In this document: one piece after another, positions 18,860-26,616 of the stretch
How the letters are laid out: every line of letters begins with the position of its first letter
Numbering within the stretch: position 1 is the first letter of the stretch
Assembly (NCBI GenBank): GCA_963740945.1
Contig: CAVUGE010000034.1
Coordinates: 62,001 to 126,000, forward strand
Length of the DNA stretch: 64,000 nucleotides
Origin: CAVQBP01 sp963740945
Lineage (GTDB): Bacteria; Bacteroidota; Ignavibacteria; Ignavibacteriales; Ignavibacteriaceae
Reading direction: 5' to 3'
The notes under the pieces: model-generated
What the model was told of the DNA's origin: nothing
Database searches by the model: none
The model's input: the letters and a program-made list of their open reading frames with translations, nothing else
Position numbers and translations under genes: made by a program

Positions 18860-20158
18860 ATGAAAAATAATAAAAATCATCAGCCTGATATAAATCTGAA
18901 TCTTAATGTAAGGGGAATTCCACAGTCTGCCACACTCGCTATAAATGAAAAAAGTGAGGAACTAAAAAGAGAAGGGAAAAAGGTATATAAACTCGGATTA
19001 GGTCAATCACCATTTCCCGTTCCACAGCCTGTCGTTGAAGCTTTAAAATTAAATGCATTCCAAAAAGATTACCTGGCAGTCAAAGGACTTTATCAATTAA
19101 GAGTGGCAATTGCAGAATATTATGCAAGGGCGCAGGGCTTAGATTATGATTTTGAAGATGTTTTGATTGGTCCCGGTTCTAAGGAATTGATGTTTCTGCT
19201 GCAGTTTGTTTACTATGGTGATCTAGTAATTCCTACACCAAGCTGGGTATCTTATGCACCTCAGGCCCAAATAATAGGGAGACATGTACGATGGATCCCG
19301 ACCAGGAGAGTAGATAAATGGAAATTGACTCCTGAAGAATTAATCGCACATTGTAAAGATGATCCAGTTAGACCAAGACTTGTTATCTTAAATTATCCTT
19401 CAAATCCAAGCAGTCTAACCTATTCAGTTGAAGAGCTGAAAAAAATTGCAGCAGTTGCTAAGAAGTATAAAATTATACTTTTATCAGATGAAATATACGG
19501 TGAATTGCATCATGAAGGAAAGCATATTTCGATAGCAAGATTTTATCCTGAGGGAACAATTATTAGCAGCGGGTTAAGTAAATGGTGCGGTGCAGGAGGA
19601 TGGCGATTAGGGACTTTTGTCTTTCCTACTAATTTAAGATGGCTTTTAAATTCAATGGCAGCGGTAGCGAGTGAAACTTTTACATCTACAAGTGCTCCTA
19701 TCCAGTATGCTGCTGTTACTGCTTTTAAAGGCGGGGCTAAGATAGAAACGTATTTAGAAAATTCCAGAAATATTCTTAAGAAATTAGGTACCCTTATAAC
19801 AGATAAGCTAATAAAAACAGGTGTTTATGCAGCGTATCCGGAAGGCGGATTTTATGTCTTCCCTGATTTTACTGTATTCAAAGATAAATTTAATTCTATA
19901 GGGATTACAACCGGTAAGCAGCTATGTGAGAAATTGCTGGAAGAAACGGGAGTTGCAATTTTACCGGGAATAGCTTTCGGACGGCCTGAAAATGAATTGA
20001 CTGCGAGAATTGCTTATGTAGATTTTGATGGTACTAAGATTATTAATGCTGTTGAAAAATTAAAAAACGGGAAAGAAATTGATGAGGAATTTCTAAATAC
20101 GTATTGCGGGAATACAATAAAAGCTGTTGATATACTTTGTGATTGGCTTGCAAAGTGA
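18860..20158 (+). CDS. Class I/II aminotransferase (PLP-dependent)
   Basis: The 432 residues form a fold-type I aminotransferase with the PLP lysine in SSGLSKWCGAGGWRLG (about residues 235-250), the pocket NYPSNPSSLTY and a DEIYGELHHEG segment. It differs from the aminotransferase at 10287 in having a longer N-terminus (residues 1-25 lack similarity to AspAT) and a C-terminal extension of about 30 residues. Substrate is not evident: aspartate, aromatic or branched-chain amino acids are all possible. It is a single-gene unit, followed by a MITE-like element. Confidence 0.8.
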   Translation: MKNNKNHQPDINLNLNVRGIPQSATLAINEKSEELKREGKKVYKLGLGQSPFPVPQPVVEALKLNAFQKDYLAVKGLYQLRVAIAEYYARAQGLDYDFEDVLIGPGSKELMFLLQFVYYGDLVIPTPSWVSYAPQAQIIGRHVRWIPTRRVDKWKLTPEELIAHCKDDPVRPRLVILNYPSNPSSLTYSVEELKKIAAVAKKYKIILLSDEIYGELHHEGKHISIARFYPEGTIISSGLSKWCGAGGWRLGTFVFPTNLRWLLNSMAAVASETFTSTSAPIQYAAVTAFKGGAKIETYLENSRNILKKLGTLITDKLIKTGVYAAYPEGGFYVFPDFTVFKDKFNSIGITTGKQLCEKLLEETGVAILPGIAFGRPENELTARIAYVDFDGTKIINAVEKLKNGKEIDEEFLNTYCGNTIKAVDILCDWLAK

Positions 20159-20176
20159 TTCGCATACGCAGATATA

Positions 20177-20275
20177 AAAGATGACATCTTTAAAAAGAAA
20201 GATCAAGTTCAATTTATTATTTATAATGTAAGTCAGGATAGTGCCTAATTTTTAAAAGGTAAAGATGTCATCTTT
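20177..20275. mobile_element. MITE-like element, copy 1 (99 bp)
   Basis: The left end AAAGATGACATCTTT (20177-20191) is the exact inverse of the right end AAAGATGTCATCTTT (20261-20275), and each end is itself a 7-bp inverted repeat around one base. The interior matches the copy at 56252-56349 over most of its length. There is no coding capacity. Both copies are followed by GGATATTSCGTAAC. Confidence 0.75.
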
Positions 20276-20309
20276 CAAATACTGGATATTGCGTAACATG
20301 AGTAATAAA

Positions 20310-21098
20310 TCAATCTTCGCTGAATTTTCTGAAGGCGAAAATCAGCTGTTTGAAATAATGTTTTGGGAAGTTCAAATAAGATAAACCGTAAGCGATAGGT
20401 TTTTCATTTTTAGGGAAATATGCTGTACCGAAAATCCAATCCCAAATTGCAAATTTAGTGCTGAAATTTTTATTATATGCTTTTTCATCTTTATCAGCGT
20501 GATGCCACCTATGCATTTCCGGACCATTTATAAAATATTGGAGTCTACCTGTATTTATTTCAATATTTGAATGAATATACATACCCCAAACAGCGTCAAT
20601 TAATCCTTTCATAACAGCAACTTCCGGTGCAGCACCAAGAAGAATAATAGGGGCGAATTCGATTGTTTGATTAATTAAAATCTCGAGAGCATGTGAACGA
20701 GAGCCTGCTAACCAATCTATATTTTTATTTGAATGATGCGCTTCATGAATTCGCCAGAATATCTTAGAGTTATGCTGGAATCTATGGAACCAATAAATAT
20801 AAAAATCGTGGACTACCAGAAAGAATAAAATCTGCAGCGAGATAGGCCATGAGGAAATCAGATGAAGCCTTGACAGTTGAGTCTGACCATCTATAAATTG
20901 AATTATATAGGATATTAAAAATCCCAGAGCATAACTTTGAACCAAAGTGTATAATATGAAATCATCAATAAATCCTTCACGAAAAAACTTCTGGTTTTTT
21001 TCATAAGGGAAAAAACGTTCAAGCAGAATAATTATAATTGCGGAAATAATAATTGCAAAAATGCTGTATAATCTAACCTGTTCTAAAGTCATGCCCAT
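20310..21098 (-). CDS. Fatty acid hydroxylase / sterol desaturase family membrane enzyme
   Basis: The 262-residue integral membrane di-iron enzyme has all three histidine clusters: HDFYIYWFHRFQH, HEAHH and HRWHHADKD, with membrane helices near residues 10-27, 50-68 and 88-105. Family members hydroxylate or desaturate lipid chains. It begins 3 bp after the stop of the NeuB-like gene and ends the minus-strand ulosonate operon, which suggests that it modifies a lipid connected with the sugar product. The substrate is inference; no sterol genes are present. Confidence 0.82.
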   Translation of the reverse strand: MGMTLEQVRLYSIFAIIISAIIIILLERFFPYEKNQKFFREGFIDDFILYTLVQSYALGFLISYIIQFIDGQTQLSRLHLISSWPISLQILFFLVVHDFYIYWFHRFQHNSKIFWRIHEAHHSNKNIDWLAGSRSHALEILINQTIEFAPIILLGAAPEVAVMKGLIDAVWGMYIHSNIEINTGRLQYFINGPEMHRWHHADKDEKAYNKNFSTKFAIWDWIFGTAYFPKNEKPIAYGLSYLNFPKHYFKQLIFAFRKFSED

Positions 21099-21101
21099 AA
21101 T

Positions 21102-22010
21102 TTAAATAGCTTCATGGATTTTCAGTTTTGATTGTACTCTTCTAAGTTTTCTTTTTGATAGCAGTTCACTTTCATAAACTTTTTTAATACCATCACCAAG
21201 AGATTTTTCAATATCTCTTATATTTGCAACTAATTTAAACAATCCAACTGTTTCAACTGAAGCAGCCTGATCGGTACCCCACATTGCACGATCCAATGTT
21301 ATATGCCTCTCTACAAAATTAGCTCCTAAACCGACAGCAGCTTCAGTAGGAGCAAGTCCTGTTTCATGCCCGGAATAACCAATTGGATTGTCCGGATATT
21401 TATCTTTAAGAGTAAGAATCACTCTTAAATTTAATTCTTCCGGCTTACAAGGATAAGAAGAGGTTGAATGAGCAATCATTAATTTTTCAGTTCCCAATAT
21501 TTCAACTGCATTTTCAATCTCATCGATAGTAGACATTCCGGTAGATAAGATTAAAGGCTTATCAAGCGTTTTATGCTTTAATAAAAGATTTTCATCAGTT
21601 AGACATGCGGAAGCTATTTTATAAACATCGGGATTAAATTGCTCGATAAAATCGACAGCATTCTCATCCCAGCATGAAGCAAACCAGATAATTTTCTTTC
21701 TGCGGCAGAAATCAACAATTGATGAAAATTGTTTTTTATCGAATTCAATTCTATGTCTATATTCTATATAAGTCATTCTGCCCCAAAGGGTATCTCTTTC
21801 AATACCCCATTGATCCTTAGGTACGCACAATTCCGGGGTTCTTTTCTGGAATTTAACGGCATCGCAGCCGGCGTAATGAGCTGCTTCAATCATTTTTTTA
21901 GCTATATCTACAGAACCATTATGATTGATTCCTATTTCAGCAACAATAAAAACAGGTTCGCCGTCGCCTATAAATCGGTTTCCCACTTTAATTCTTCTTT
22001 TAGAATTCAT
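21102..22010 (-). CDS. NeuB-family 3-deoxy-ulosonate synthase lacking the C-terminal SAF domain
   Basis: The enzyme should condense phosphoenolpyruvate with an aldose to a nonulosonic or related acid. It has the NeuB TIM-barrel sequence: VAEIGINHNGS near residue 20, DAVKFQKRTPELC, KIASACLTDENLL, STGMST and GYSGHETG, plus VERHITLDRAMWGTDQAAS. Its 302 residues end near the barrel; the roughly 60-residue antifreeze-like (SAF) domain of standard NeuB/NeuB-like synthases is missing, although part of it helps to close the active site of the partner subunit. AAGGAG precedes the ATG. It follows the KdsC-like gene by 18 bp in the same operon. Confidence 0.85.
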   Translation of the reverse strand: MNSKRRIKVGNRFIGDGEPVFIVAEIGINHNGSVDIAKKMIEAAHYAGCDAVKFQKRTPELCVPKDQWGIERDTLWGRMTYIEYRHRIEFDKKQFSSIVDFCRRKKIIWFASCWDENAVDFIEQFNPDVYKIASACLTDENLLLKHKTLDKPLILSTGMSTIDEIENAVEILGTEKLMIAHSTSSYPCKPEELNLRVILTLKDKYPDNPIGYSGHETGLAPTEAAVGLGANFVERHITLDRAMWGTDQAASVETVGLFKLVANIRDIEKSLGDGIKKVYESELLSKRKLRRVQSKLKIHEAI

Positions 22011-22028
22011 ATAGCTCCTTATTTAGGA

Positions 22029-22559
22029 TTAATCGTTTACGTTGAAAGCAATTAGTAATTCAGCAAACTCTCTGAAGGCACCATTACCGCCTGTATGCTC
22101 ACATACATAATCAACAAGTTCAACAACATCCACCATAGCATCTGCAGGTGCAGCAGTTAAACCTACAATTTTTATCAATTTTATGTCGTTAACATCGTCA
22201 CCAATAAAAGCGACATTTTCAGGTTTTAAACTGTTTTTTGTTAATATTTCATCAAAAAGAAGCTCTTTTTTCTTAGCACCTAAATAAAGTTCATCAATTT
22301 TTAATTTTTCAGCTCGTTTTTTCACGGAACCGGAAAGTTCACCGGTGATAATTACAGTTTTAATATTGACGAGGTTTTTCAATCTTTCGACTCCCATTCC
22401 ATCCCGTATGGAAAATCTTTTTAGTTCCTCTCCTTTTTCAGAATAATATACTCCGGTATCGGTTAATACGCCGTCATTATCGGTAAGGACAAGCTTTATT
22501 TTCTTAGCTTTATCCTCAAGATTTTTATTTTTTTCTTTTAATATATTAGAGATTACCAT
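22029..22559 (-). CDS. KdsC-like HAD phosphatase
   Basis: The protein of about 176 residues is a C0-type HAD hydrolase like KDO-8-phosphate phosphatase or the phosphatase part of sialic-acid clusters. The nucleophile motif is LTDNDGVLTDTGVYY, with SIRDGMGVERL (the KdsC IRDG loop), ITGE and GDDVNDIKLI as the remaining HAD motifs. The ATG at 22559 is preferred to one nine bases upstream because GGAGG then has normal spacing. It overlaps the end of the SDR gene by 7 bp. It probably dephosphorylates the ulosonate-phosphate made by the adjacent NeuB-like enzyme. Confidence 0.85.
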   Translation of the reverse strand: MVISNILKEKNKNLEDKAKKIKLVLTDNDGVLTDTGVYYSEKGEELKRFSIRDGMGVERLKNLVNIKTVIITGELSGSVKKRAEKLKIDELYLGAKKKELLFDEILTKNSLKPENVAFIGDDVNDIKLIKIVGLTAAPADAMVDVVELVDYVCEHTGGNGAFREFAELLIAFNVND

Positions 22560-23386
22560 GCAGTCCATCCTCCATCAACAATAAGATTAGCACCTGTCAT
22601 ATATTCGGAGGCATCGCTTGCAAGAAAAAGAATTGCACCTTTATAGTCAGTAGGCTTTGCCATTCTACCCAGCATTGTTTTTGCGGAATAGTTTTCGATA
22701 AAATAATCATCCTGATTATTTTCAACGCCGCCCGGTGATAATGAATTAACCCGTACGCCTTGATTCCCCCAATAAGCTGCAAGGAACTTTGTAAAAGAAA
22801 TTACAGCGCCTTTGGTAACCGGATAAGCGGCTGATTTATAAAAATTTTGAGAGCCGTTTTTTTGTTTATATATGGATTGATCAGGAGCAACAATTCCATA
22901 AGTTGATGCAATATTTATTATACTTCCAGAACCAGCTTTTGCCATTTCAGAACCTAGAATCTGGGAACATAAAAATGTCCCCGTAATATTAACATTAAGA
23001 GATTTCTGCCACATATCAAGGGGATAATTTTCAAATTTGGAAAGTTCTGCAGCCATAGATGGATTTTCTCCAAAGGAGTCCCTTGTGACAAACATATCAT
23101 TTATTGCAGCATTGTTGACGAGGATGTCGATTTTGCCGAAATGAGTTAAAATATTTTCTTTGAGGTTTTTTACTGATTCAGGATTGGTTATATCAGCTGC
23201 TATTCCAATACTTTTAGTTTTTAATTCACCGGCAAATTGTTCGCATTTATTTTTATCTATATCACAAACAATTACATTTGCACCTGCTTCGGAGAGGGCA
23301 TGGCAATGATGTTTTCCAATCAAGCCAACGGCTCCGGTTACAACGGCTATTTTACTTTTTAGGGAGAATAGGTTTTCTATGGACAT
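22553..23386 (-). CDS. SDR-family oxidoreductase of a sugar-biosynthesis operon
   Basis: The 277-residue protein is a short-chain dehydrogenase/reductase with the cofactor motif TGAVGLIGKHH (about residues 17-27), NNAA, a serine in NIASTYG and catalytic YPVTK. It resembles the PtmA-like SDRs found in flagellin nonulosonate clusters. A longer frame reaches back to 23458, but its first 24 codons lie in a GTCATTCTGA repeat, so the ATG at 23386 (MSIENLF) is chosen. It overlaps the phosphatase gene downstream. Substrate unknown; oxidation or reduction of a sugar intermediate is inferred from the operon. Confidence 0.82.
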   Translation of the reverse strand: MSIENLFSLKSKIAVVTGAVGLIGKHHCHALSEAGANVIVCDIDKNKCEQFAGELKTKSIGIAADITNPESVKNLKENILTHFGKIDILVNNAAINDMFVTRDSFGENPSMAAELSKFENYPLDMWQKSLNVNITGTFLCSQILGSEMAKAGSGSIINIASTYGIVAPDQSIYKQKNGSQNFYKSAAYPVTKGAVISFTKFLAAYWGNQGVRVNSLSPGGVENNQDDYFIENYSAKTMLGRMAKPTDYKGAILFLASDASEYMTGANLIVDGGWTAW

Positions 23387-23417
23387 AAAATTTTTTAACC
23401 TCAGATTTAGGTACTTT

Positions 23418-23520
23418 TTTCTGTCATTCTGAAGGAGTCTTCGACTCAAGAATCTCAATTATTATTCGAATTTGAGATTCTTCCCAAAGGGACAGGTCAC
23501 TAGCGCTCAGAATGACAATT
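23418..23520. repeat. GTCATTCTGA-type inverted repeat
   Basis: GTCATTCTGAAGGAGTCTTCGACTCAAGAATCTC on the left (quoted in part: GTCATTCTGAAGG and AAGAATCTC) is mirrored by GAGATTCTTCCC and CGCTCAGAATGACA on the right. It is the same family as the repeats inside 12178-12304 and at 14478 and 49274. It sits directly upstream of the SDR start. Confidence 0.65.
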
Positions 23521-23593
23521 TTACTTTTTGGTCCGACCCGAGAGGATCCATTAAACTGAGAGATTATTCTATTTATTTTTAATAATTTATTCT

Positions 23594-23644
23594 ATTTTTT
23601 TAACCTCACCCCCAGCCTCTCTCCTTAGTAAGGAGAGGGGGGAG
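23594..23644. repeat. CTCTCCTTA palindrome element, copy 1
   Basis: TTTTAACCTCACCCCCAGCC is followed by the perfect palindrome CTCTCCTTAGTAAGGAGAG and a G run. It is preceded by TTAAACTGAGAGATTATTC, which recurs before copy 3. It lies just past the stop codon of the DUF559 gene. Confidence 0.8.
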
Positions 23645-23662
23645 TATCCACTAACTTATAGA

Positions 23663-24040
23663 TTATTCAAGTTTATTTTTAATTATTATTATATTTTCAT
23701 TAATTAACTTCAGTGTATTTTCGATATCATTAATAACCATTTCATTTTTTATTCTCAATATTTTTATTCCAAAAGATTCCAGATATCCATCTCTGTTTTC
23801 ATCATGATTTTTGACTTCTTCATCCAAATGAACTTTTCCATCTAATTCAATAGCAAATTTCATCTGAGGAGAATAGAAATCAAATACAAATTGATCAACG
23901 CTGTATTGTCTTTTGAACTTGATATCTAATAACTTTCGATTTCTTAAATATTTCCATAAAATTTCTTCTGCCTTTGTAGAATCTTGCCTGAGTTTTCTTC
24001 TATTAGTTCTTTCAGATACTTTGTTATAATGGAAAGTCAT
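23663..24040 (-). CDS. DUF559 (Vsr-like PD-(D/E)XK) endonuclease-domain protein
   Basis: The 125-residue protein has the DUF559 layout: a basic N-terminus (TNRRKLRQDSTKAEEILWKY), LLDIKFKRQYSVDQFVFDFY and the putative metal site IELDGKVH, then ILRIKNEMV. These small proteins belong to the Vsr/restriction-endonuclease superfamily; their biological role is unknown. The gene sits in the middle of an otherwise tightly packed sugar operon and is bracketed by near-identical palindromic repeats (23594-23644 and 24048-24100), so it probably arrived as part of a repeat-borne unit rather than as an operon member. Confidence 0.8.
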   Translation of the reverse strand: MTFHYNKVSERTNRRKLRQDSTKAEEILWKYLRNRKLLDIKFKRQYSVDQFVFDFYSPQMKFAIELDGKVHLDEEVKNHDENRDGYLESFGIKILRIKNEMVINDIENTLKLINENIIIIKNKLE

Positions 24041-24047
24041 TTTATTA

Positions 24048-24100
24048 TTTTTTTAACCTCACCCCCAGCCCCTCTCCTTAGTAAGGAGAGGGGGGAGGAG
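24048..24100. repeat. CTCTCCTTA palindrome element, copy 2
   Basis: Nearly identical to copy 1 (TTTTAACCTCACCCCCAGCC, then CCTCTCCTTAGTAAGGAGAG and GGGGGAG). It ends 7 bp from the start codon of the DUF559 gene, on its upstream side. Confidence 0.8.
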
Positions 24101-24132
24101 CCGTTAAACGAGATTATTCTATTTATTTTTAA

Positions 24133-24181
24133 TTTTTTAACCTCACCTCCTAGCCCCATTAAGAAGAGGAGGGGGAGGGTT
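24133..24181. repeat. CTCTCCTTA palindrome element, copy 3 (degenerate)
   Basis: TTTTTTAACCTCACCTCC is followed by a changed palindrome around CCCCATTAAGAAGAGG and ends in GGGGGAGGG. Its 30-bp leader (TTAAACGAGATTATTC and on) matches the leader of copy 1. It abuts the stop codon of the class III aminotransferase gene. Confidence 0.65.
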
Positions 24182-25535
24182 ATTTTTCTAGTGTTTGTTC
24201 AACTTTCTTTTTTGGTTTTATATTAAAATCACTTGTTTTTCTGAAAACAGGTTCCACAGGTTTTCCTTTTAAATAGTCGGCAACTTTTTTCTCATTGACT
24301 GCTTTTTTTAAGATTGGCAGAACTTCTTTATATGCAGTCAATGTATATTCAATATCTTCGTCTGAATGTGAAAAGCTCATATTATGGAAGCCGCTCCATA
24401 AAATACCTCTTTTAATTAATTCCTGCTGAAGCAGTGATTTTAATTCCAATGGATTACCTGCCGATTCATTAAATGAAATAATAGTTCTACATCCGTAACC
24501 GGAACATTCTGAATAAGTAATCCCCAGATCTGCAGCAATTTTGTTATAACCTTCTTTCAATTTATTTCCCTGTTTTTGCAGAAAGCCGGGTACGTCTTTT
24601 TCTTTGATTTCATTTATAGTTGCTTTTGCTGCAGCGAGAGAAAGGGCTTCTCCACCGAACGTTGTATAAAAGAATATATCTTTGTCTAGTAAATCCATAA
24701 TATCTTTTCTGCCGGTTAAAATTGCAATGGGCATTCCATTAGCTACTGCTTTTGAAAAGCAGGCTAAATCCGCTTTAATATTAAAATATTCCTGAGCACC
24801 TCCTAAAGAAATTCTGAAGCCTGTCCACATTTCATCGAATATTAATAATGTTCCGTTTGCTTCACATACTTCTTTCAATTCCTGAAGAAAGTTCTCTTTA
24901 GGTTTTTCAAAGACAAAGGGTTCGAGTATAACACAAGCAGTGTCCTGATCGAGTGAATCTTTAACCGATTGAATATCATTATAATTAAAAGTAGATGTTA
25001 ATTCCTGAACGGCTTGAGGTATTCCAAAATTCCTTGCGGTAACAGAGACATACCAATCATGCCAGCCGTGATAACCGCAGCATAATACTTTATCTCTTTT
25101 AGTAAAAGCCCTTGCAATCCGTACCGCAGCGGAAGTTACATCTGCTCCTGTTTTGCTGTACCTTACAGCATCAGCATTTGGAATTACTTCATGGATCATT
25201 TCAGCGACTTCAACTTCGAGGGGATGCATTAAAGAAAAAGTAATTCCGTCTTTTAACTGCTCTTTAATTGCATTATCCACCTTATCATATGCATATCCAA
25301 GTGAAATGGGGCCGATCCCCATGCTATAATCCAGATATTCGTTTCCATCCACATCCCATACATGAGAACCTTTTCCTCTCTGCAGATATTTAGGAGCGAT
25401 ACCGTTTATATGCTGTGTCGGTCCTTTTGCTAAAGTCTGTGTTAAAGAAGGGATAAGATTTAAAGCTCTATTATAAAGTTCATTAGATTTCTTTATAACA
25501 GGATAATCGTTGTTGAATTTTATTGTATTTGGCAT
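24180..25535 (-). CDS. Class III aminotransferase, glutamate-1-semialdehyde-aminomutase-like
   Basis: The 451 residues form a class III PLP enzyme related to HemL. It has RYSKTGADVTSAAVRIARAFT, GYHGWHDWY, LIFDEMWTGFR and the PLP-lysine segment DLACFSKAVANGMPIA. The position in a ulosonate operon, and changes such as an added C-terminal tail of about 40 residues ending in a basic stretch, argue that it is a sugar aminotransferase rather than HemL for haem. Such HemL-like proteins are known in other nonulosonate-type clusters. Its sugar substrate is not known. Confidence 0.82.
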   Translation of the reverse strand: MPNTIKFNNDYPVIKKSNELYNRALNLIPSLTQTLAKGPTQHINGIAPKYLQRGKGSHVWDVDGNEYLDYSMGIGPISLGYAYDKVDNAIKEQLKDGITFSLMHPLEVEVAEMIHEVIPNADAVRYSKTGADVTSAAVRIARAFTKRDKVLCCGYHGWHDWYVSVTARNFGIPQAVQELTSTFNYNDIQSVKDSLDQDTACVILEPFVFEKPKENFLQELKEVCEANGTLLIFDEMWTGFRISLGGAQEYFNIKADLACFSKAVANGMPIAILTGRKDIMDLLDKDIFFYTTFGGEALSLAAAKATINEIKEKDVPGFLQKQGNKLKEGYNKIAADLGITYSECSGYGCRTIISFNESAGNPLELKSLLQQELIKRGILWSGFHNMSFSHSDEDIEYTLTAYKEVLPILKKAVNEKKVADYLKGKPVEPVFRKTSDFNIKPKKKVEQTLEK

Positions 25536-25580
25536 GACATAACCTTACCACTAAAGAGTTTTGAATCAAATTGAAATTAT

Positions 25581-25675
25581 TAATTAACCTCACCCCCTGG
25601 CCCCCTCTCCTTAGTAAGGAGAGGGGGAGGGTTTATAAAACTGATTTCATTTTTTAAATTTTAAGCTCACCCCCG
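25581..25675. repeat. CTCTCCTTA palindrome element, copy 4 with a partial copy 5
   Basis: TAATTAACCTCACCCCCTGG, then CCCCTCTCCTTAGTAAGGAG and GGGGGAGGG (25581-25632) form a full copy. AAATTTTAAGCTCACCCCC at about 25655-25675 is the start of another. They fill the gap between the aminotransferase and transketolase genes. Confidence 0.75.
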
Positions 25676-25684
25676 GCATTTTGT

Positions 25685-26614
25685 TTAATAATAATATTCT
25701 GTAGCAATATGTTTTTCCTGCTCGTGTTTGATTATTTTATCCGCGATTGCTTTCCCGGTAAAACCTTCATATTCCAGAACATTCTGCATGAGTGTAGGTT
25801 TGAACCATTTACTATTTAAAGCTATAGGTAAAACTCTGGCATTTATTCTTTTAATTGTAAGGATTTCACTTAGGATTGAAAATAAACCTCCGGTAATGAA
25901 ATGGTCTTCAAGAGTTACAATAAGATTGGACTTTCGGCAGATCATTTCCAGAGTTTCATGATCAACCGGTTTCAAAGTTCTTAAATTAACCAGTCCAACG
26001 GATTTGCCTTTAGATTTTAATCTTTCTGCAGCCGTAATTGCTTCCTTAAATAAAGTACCATATGTAAGTATAGTGATATCTTCACCATCAGAAATAATTT
26101 CCGCTTTACCAATTTTAAAATCTTTACTATGAGCAATAGAAGAGGGGAGATTGGTATAACGGATATATGAAGGATGCGGGCTATTAATTATTTCGGGCAT
26201 AGCGAGCAGCAAGTCCTCTTCATCTGAGGGTGCAAATACATGCATATTAGGAATCCCTCTCATCAAAGAGATATCTTCAATTGCCTGATGCGTAGGCCCA
26301 TTTGCTTCAGACAAAAAACCTGCAACTGCCCCAATTATTTTTACAGGCAGATTGCCAATACCAACATCAGTCCGTATAAATTCGAATGCACGCATAGTAA
26401 GAAAGGTAGACAGAGCATGTACAAGAGGTATTCTGCCTCTTAATGCCAATCCGGCTGCCATTCCTATCATAGTTTGTTCGGAAATTCCTACATCAACGAA
26501 TTGATTATGCAGCTTAGACGGCAGGTTTCTCATTGCTGCGCGATTTTCCGCTGTCATAATAATTATATTACTATTATTTTCAGCTGAGTTTAATAAAATA
26601 TCTTCATAGTTCAT
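25685..26614 (-). CDS. Transketolase-like protein, C-terminal (pyrimidine-binding) subunit
   Basis: The 309 residues correspond to the second half of transketolase. DVGISEQTMIGMAAGLA holds the TPP-activating glutamate, and PTHQAIEDISLMRGIPNMHVFAP is the usual Pyr-domain segment, followed by the transketolase C-terminal domain. With its neighbour it forms a split transketolase, a type common in secondary sugar pathways. It starts 3 bp after the stop of the N-terminal subunit. It probably makes or rearranges a ketose precursor for the operon product. Confidence 0.88.
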   Translation of the reverse strand: MNYEDILLNSAENNSNIIIMTAENRAAMRNLPSKLHNQFVDVGISEQTMIGMAAGLALRGRIPLVHALSTFLTMRAFEFIRTDVGIGNLPVKIIGAVAGFLSEANGPTHQAIEDISLMRGIPNMHVFAPSDEEDLLLAMPEIINSPHPSYIRYTNLPSSIAHSKDFKIGKAEIISDGEDITILTYGTLFKEAITAAERLKSKGKSVGLVNLRTLKPVDHETLEMICRKSNLIVTLEDHFITGGLFSILSEILTIKRINARVLPIALNSKWFKPTLMQNVLEYEGFTGKAIADKIIKHEQEKHIATEYYY

Positions 26615-26616
26615 TA

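Noticed and set aside
20310..21098. Sterol desaturase proper
   Set aside because: The histidine clusters fit the superfamily, but no sterol pathway genes are present; a fatty-chain hydroxylase is more likely.
24180..25535. hemL for haem synthesis
   Set aside because: The gene lies in the middle of a sugar operon and its C-terminal tail is unlike HemL; a sugar aminotransferase fits better.
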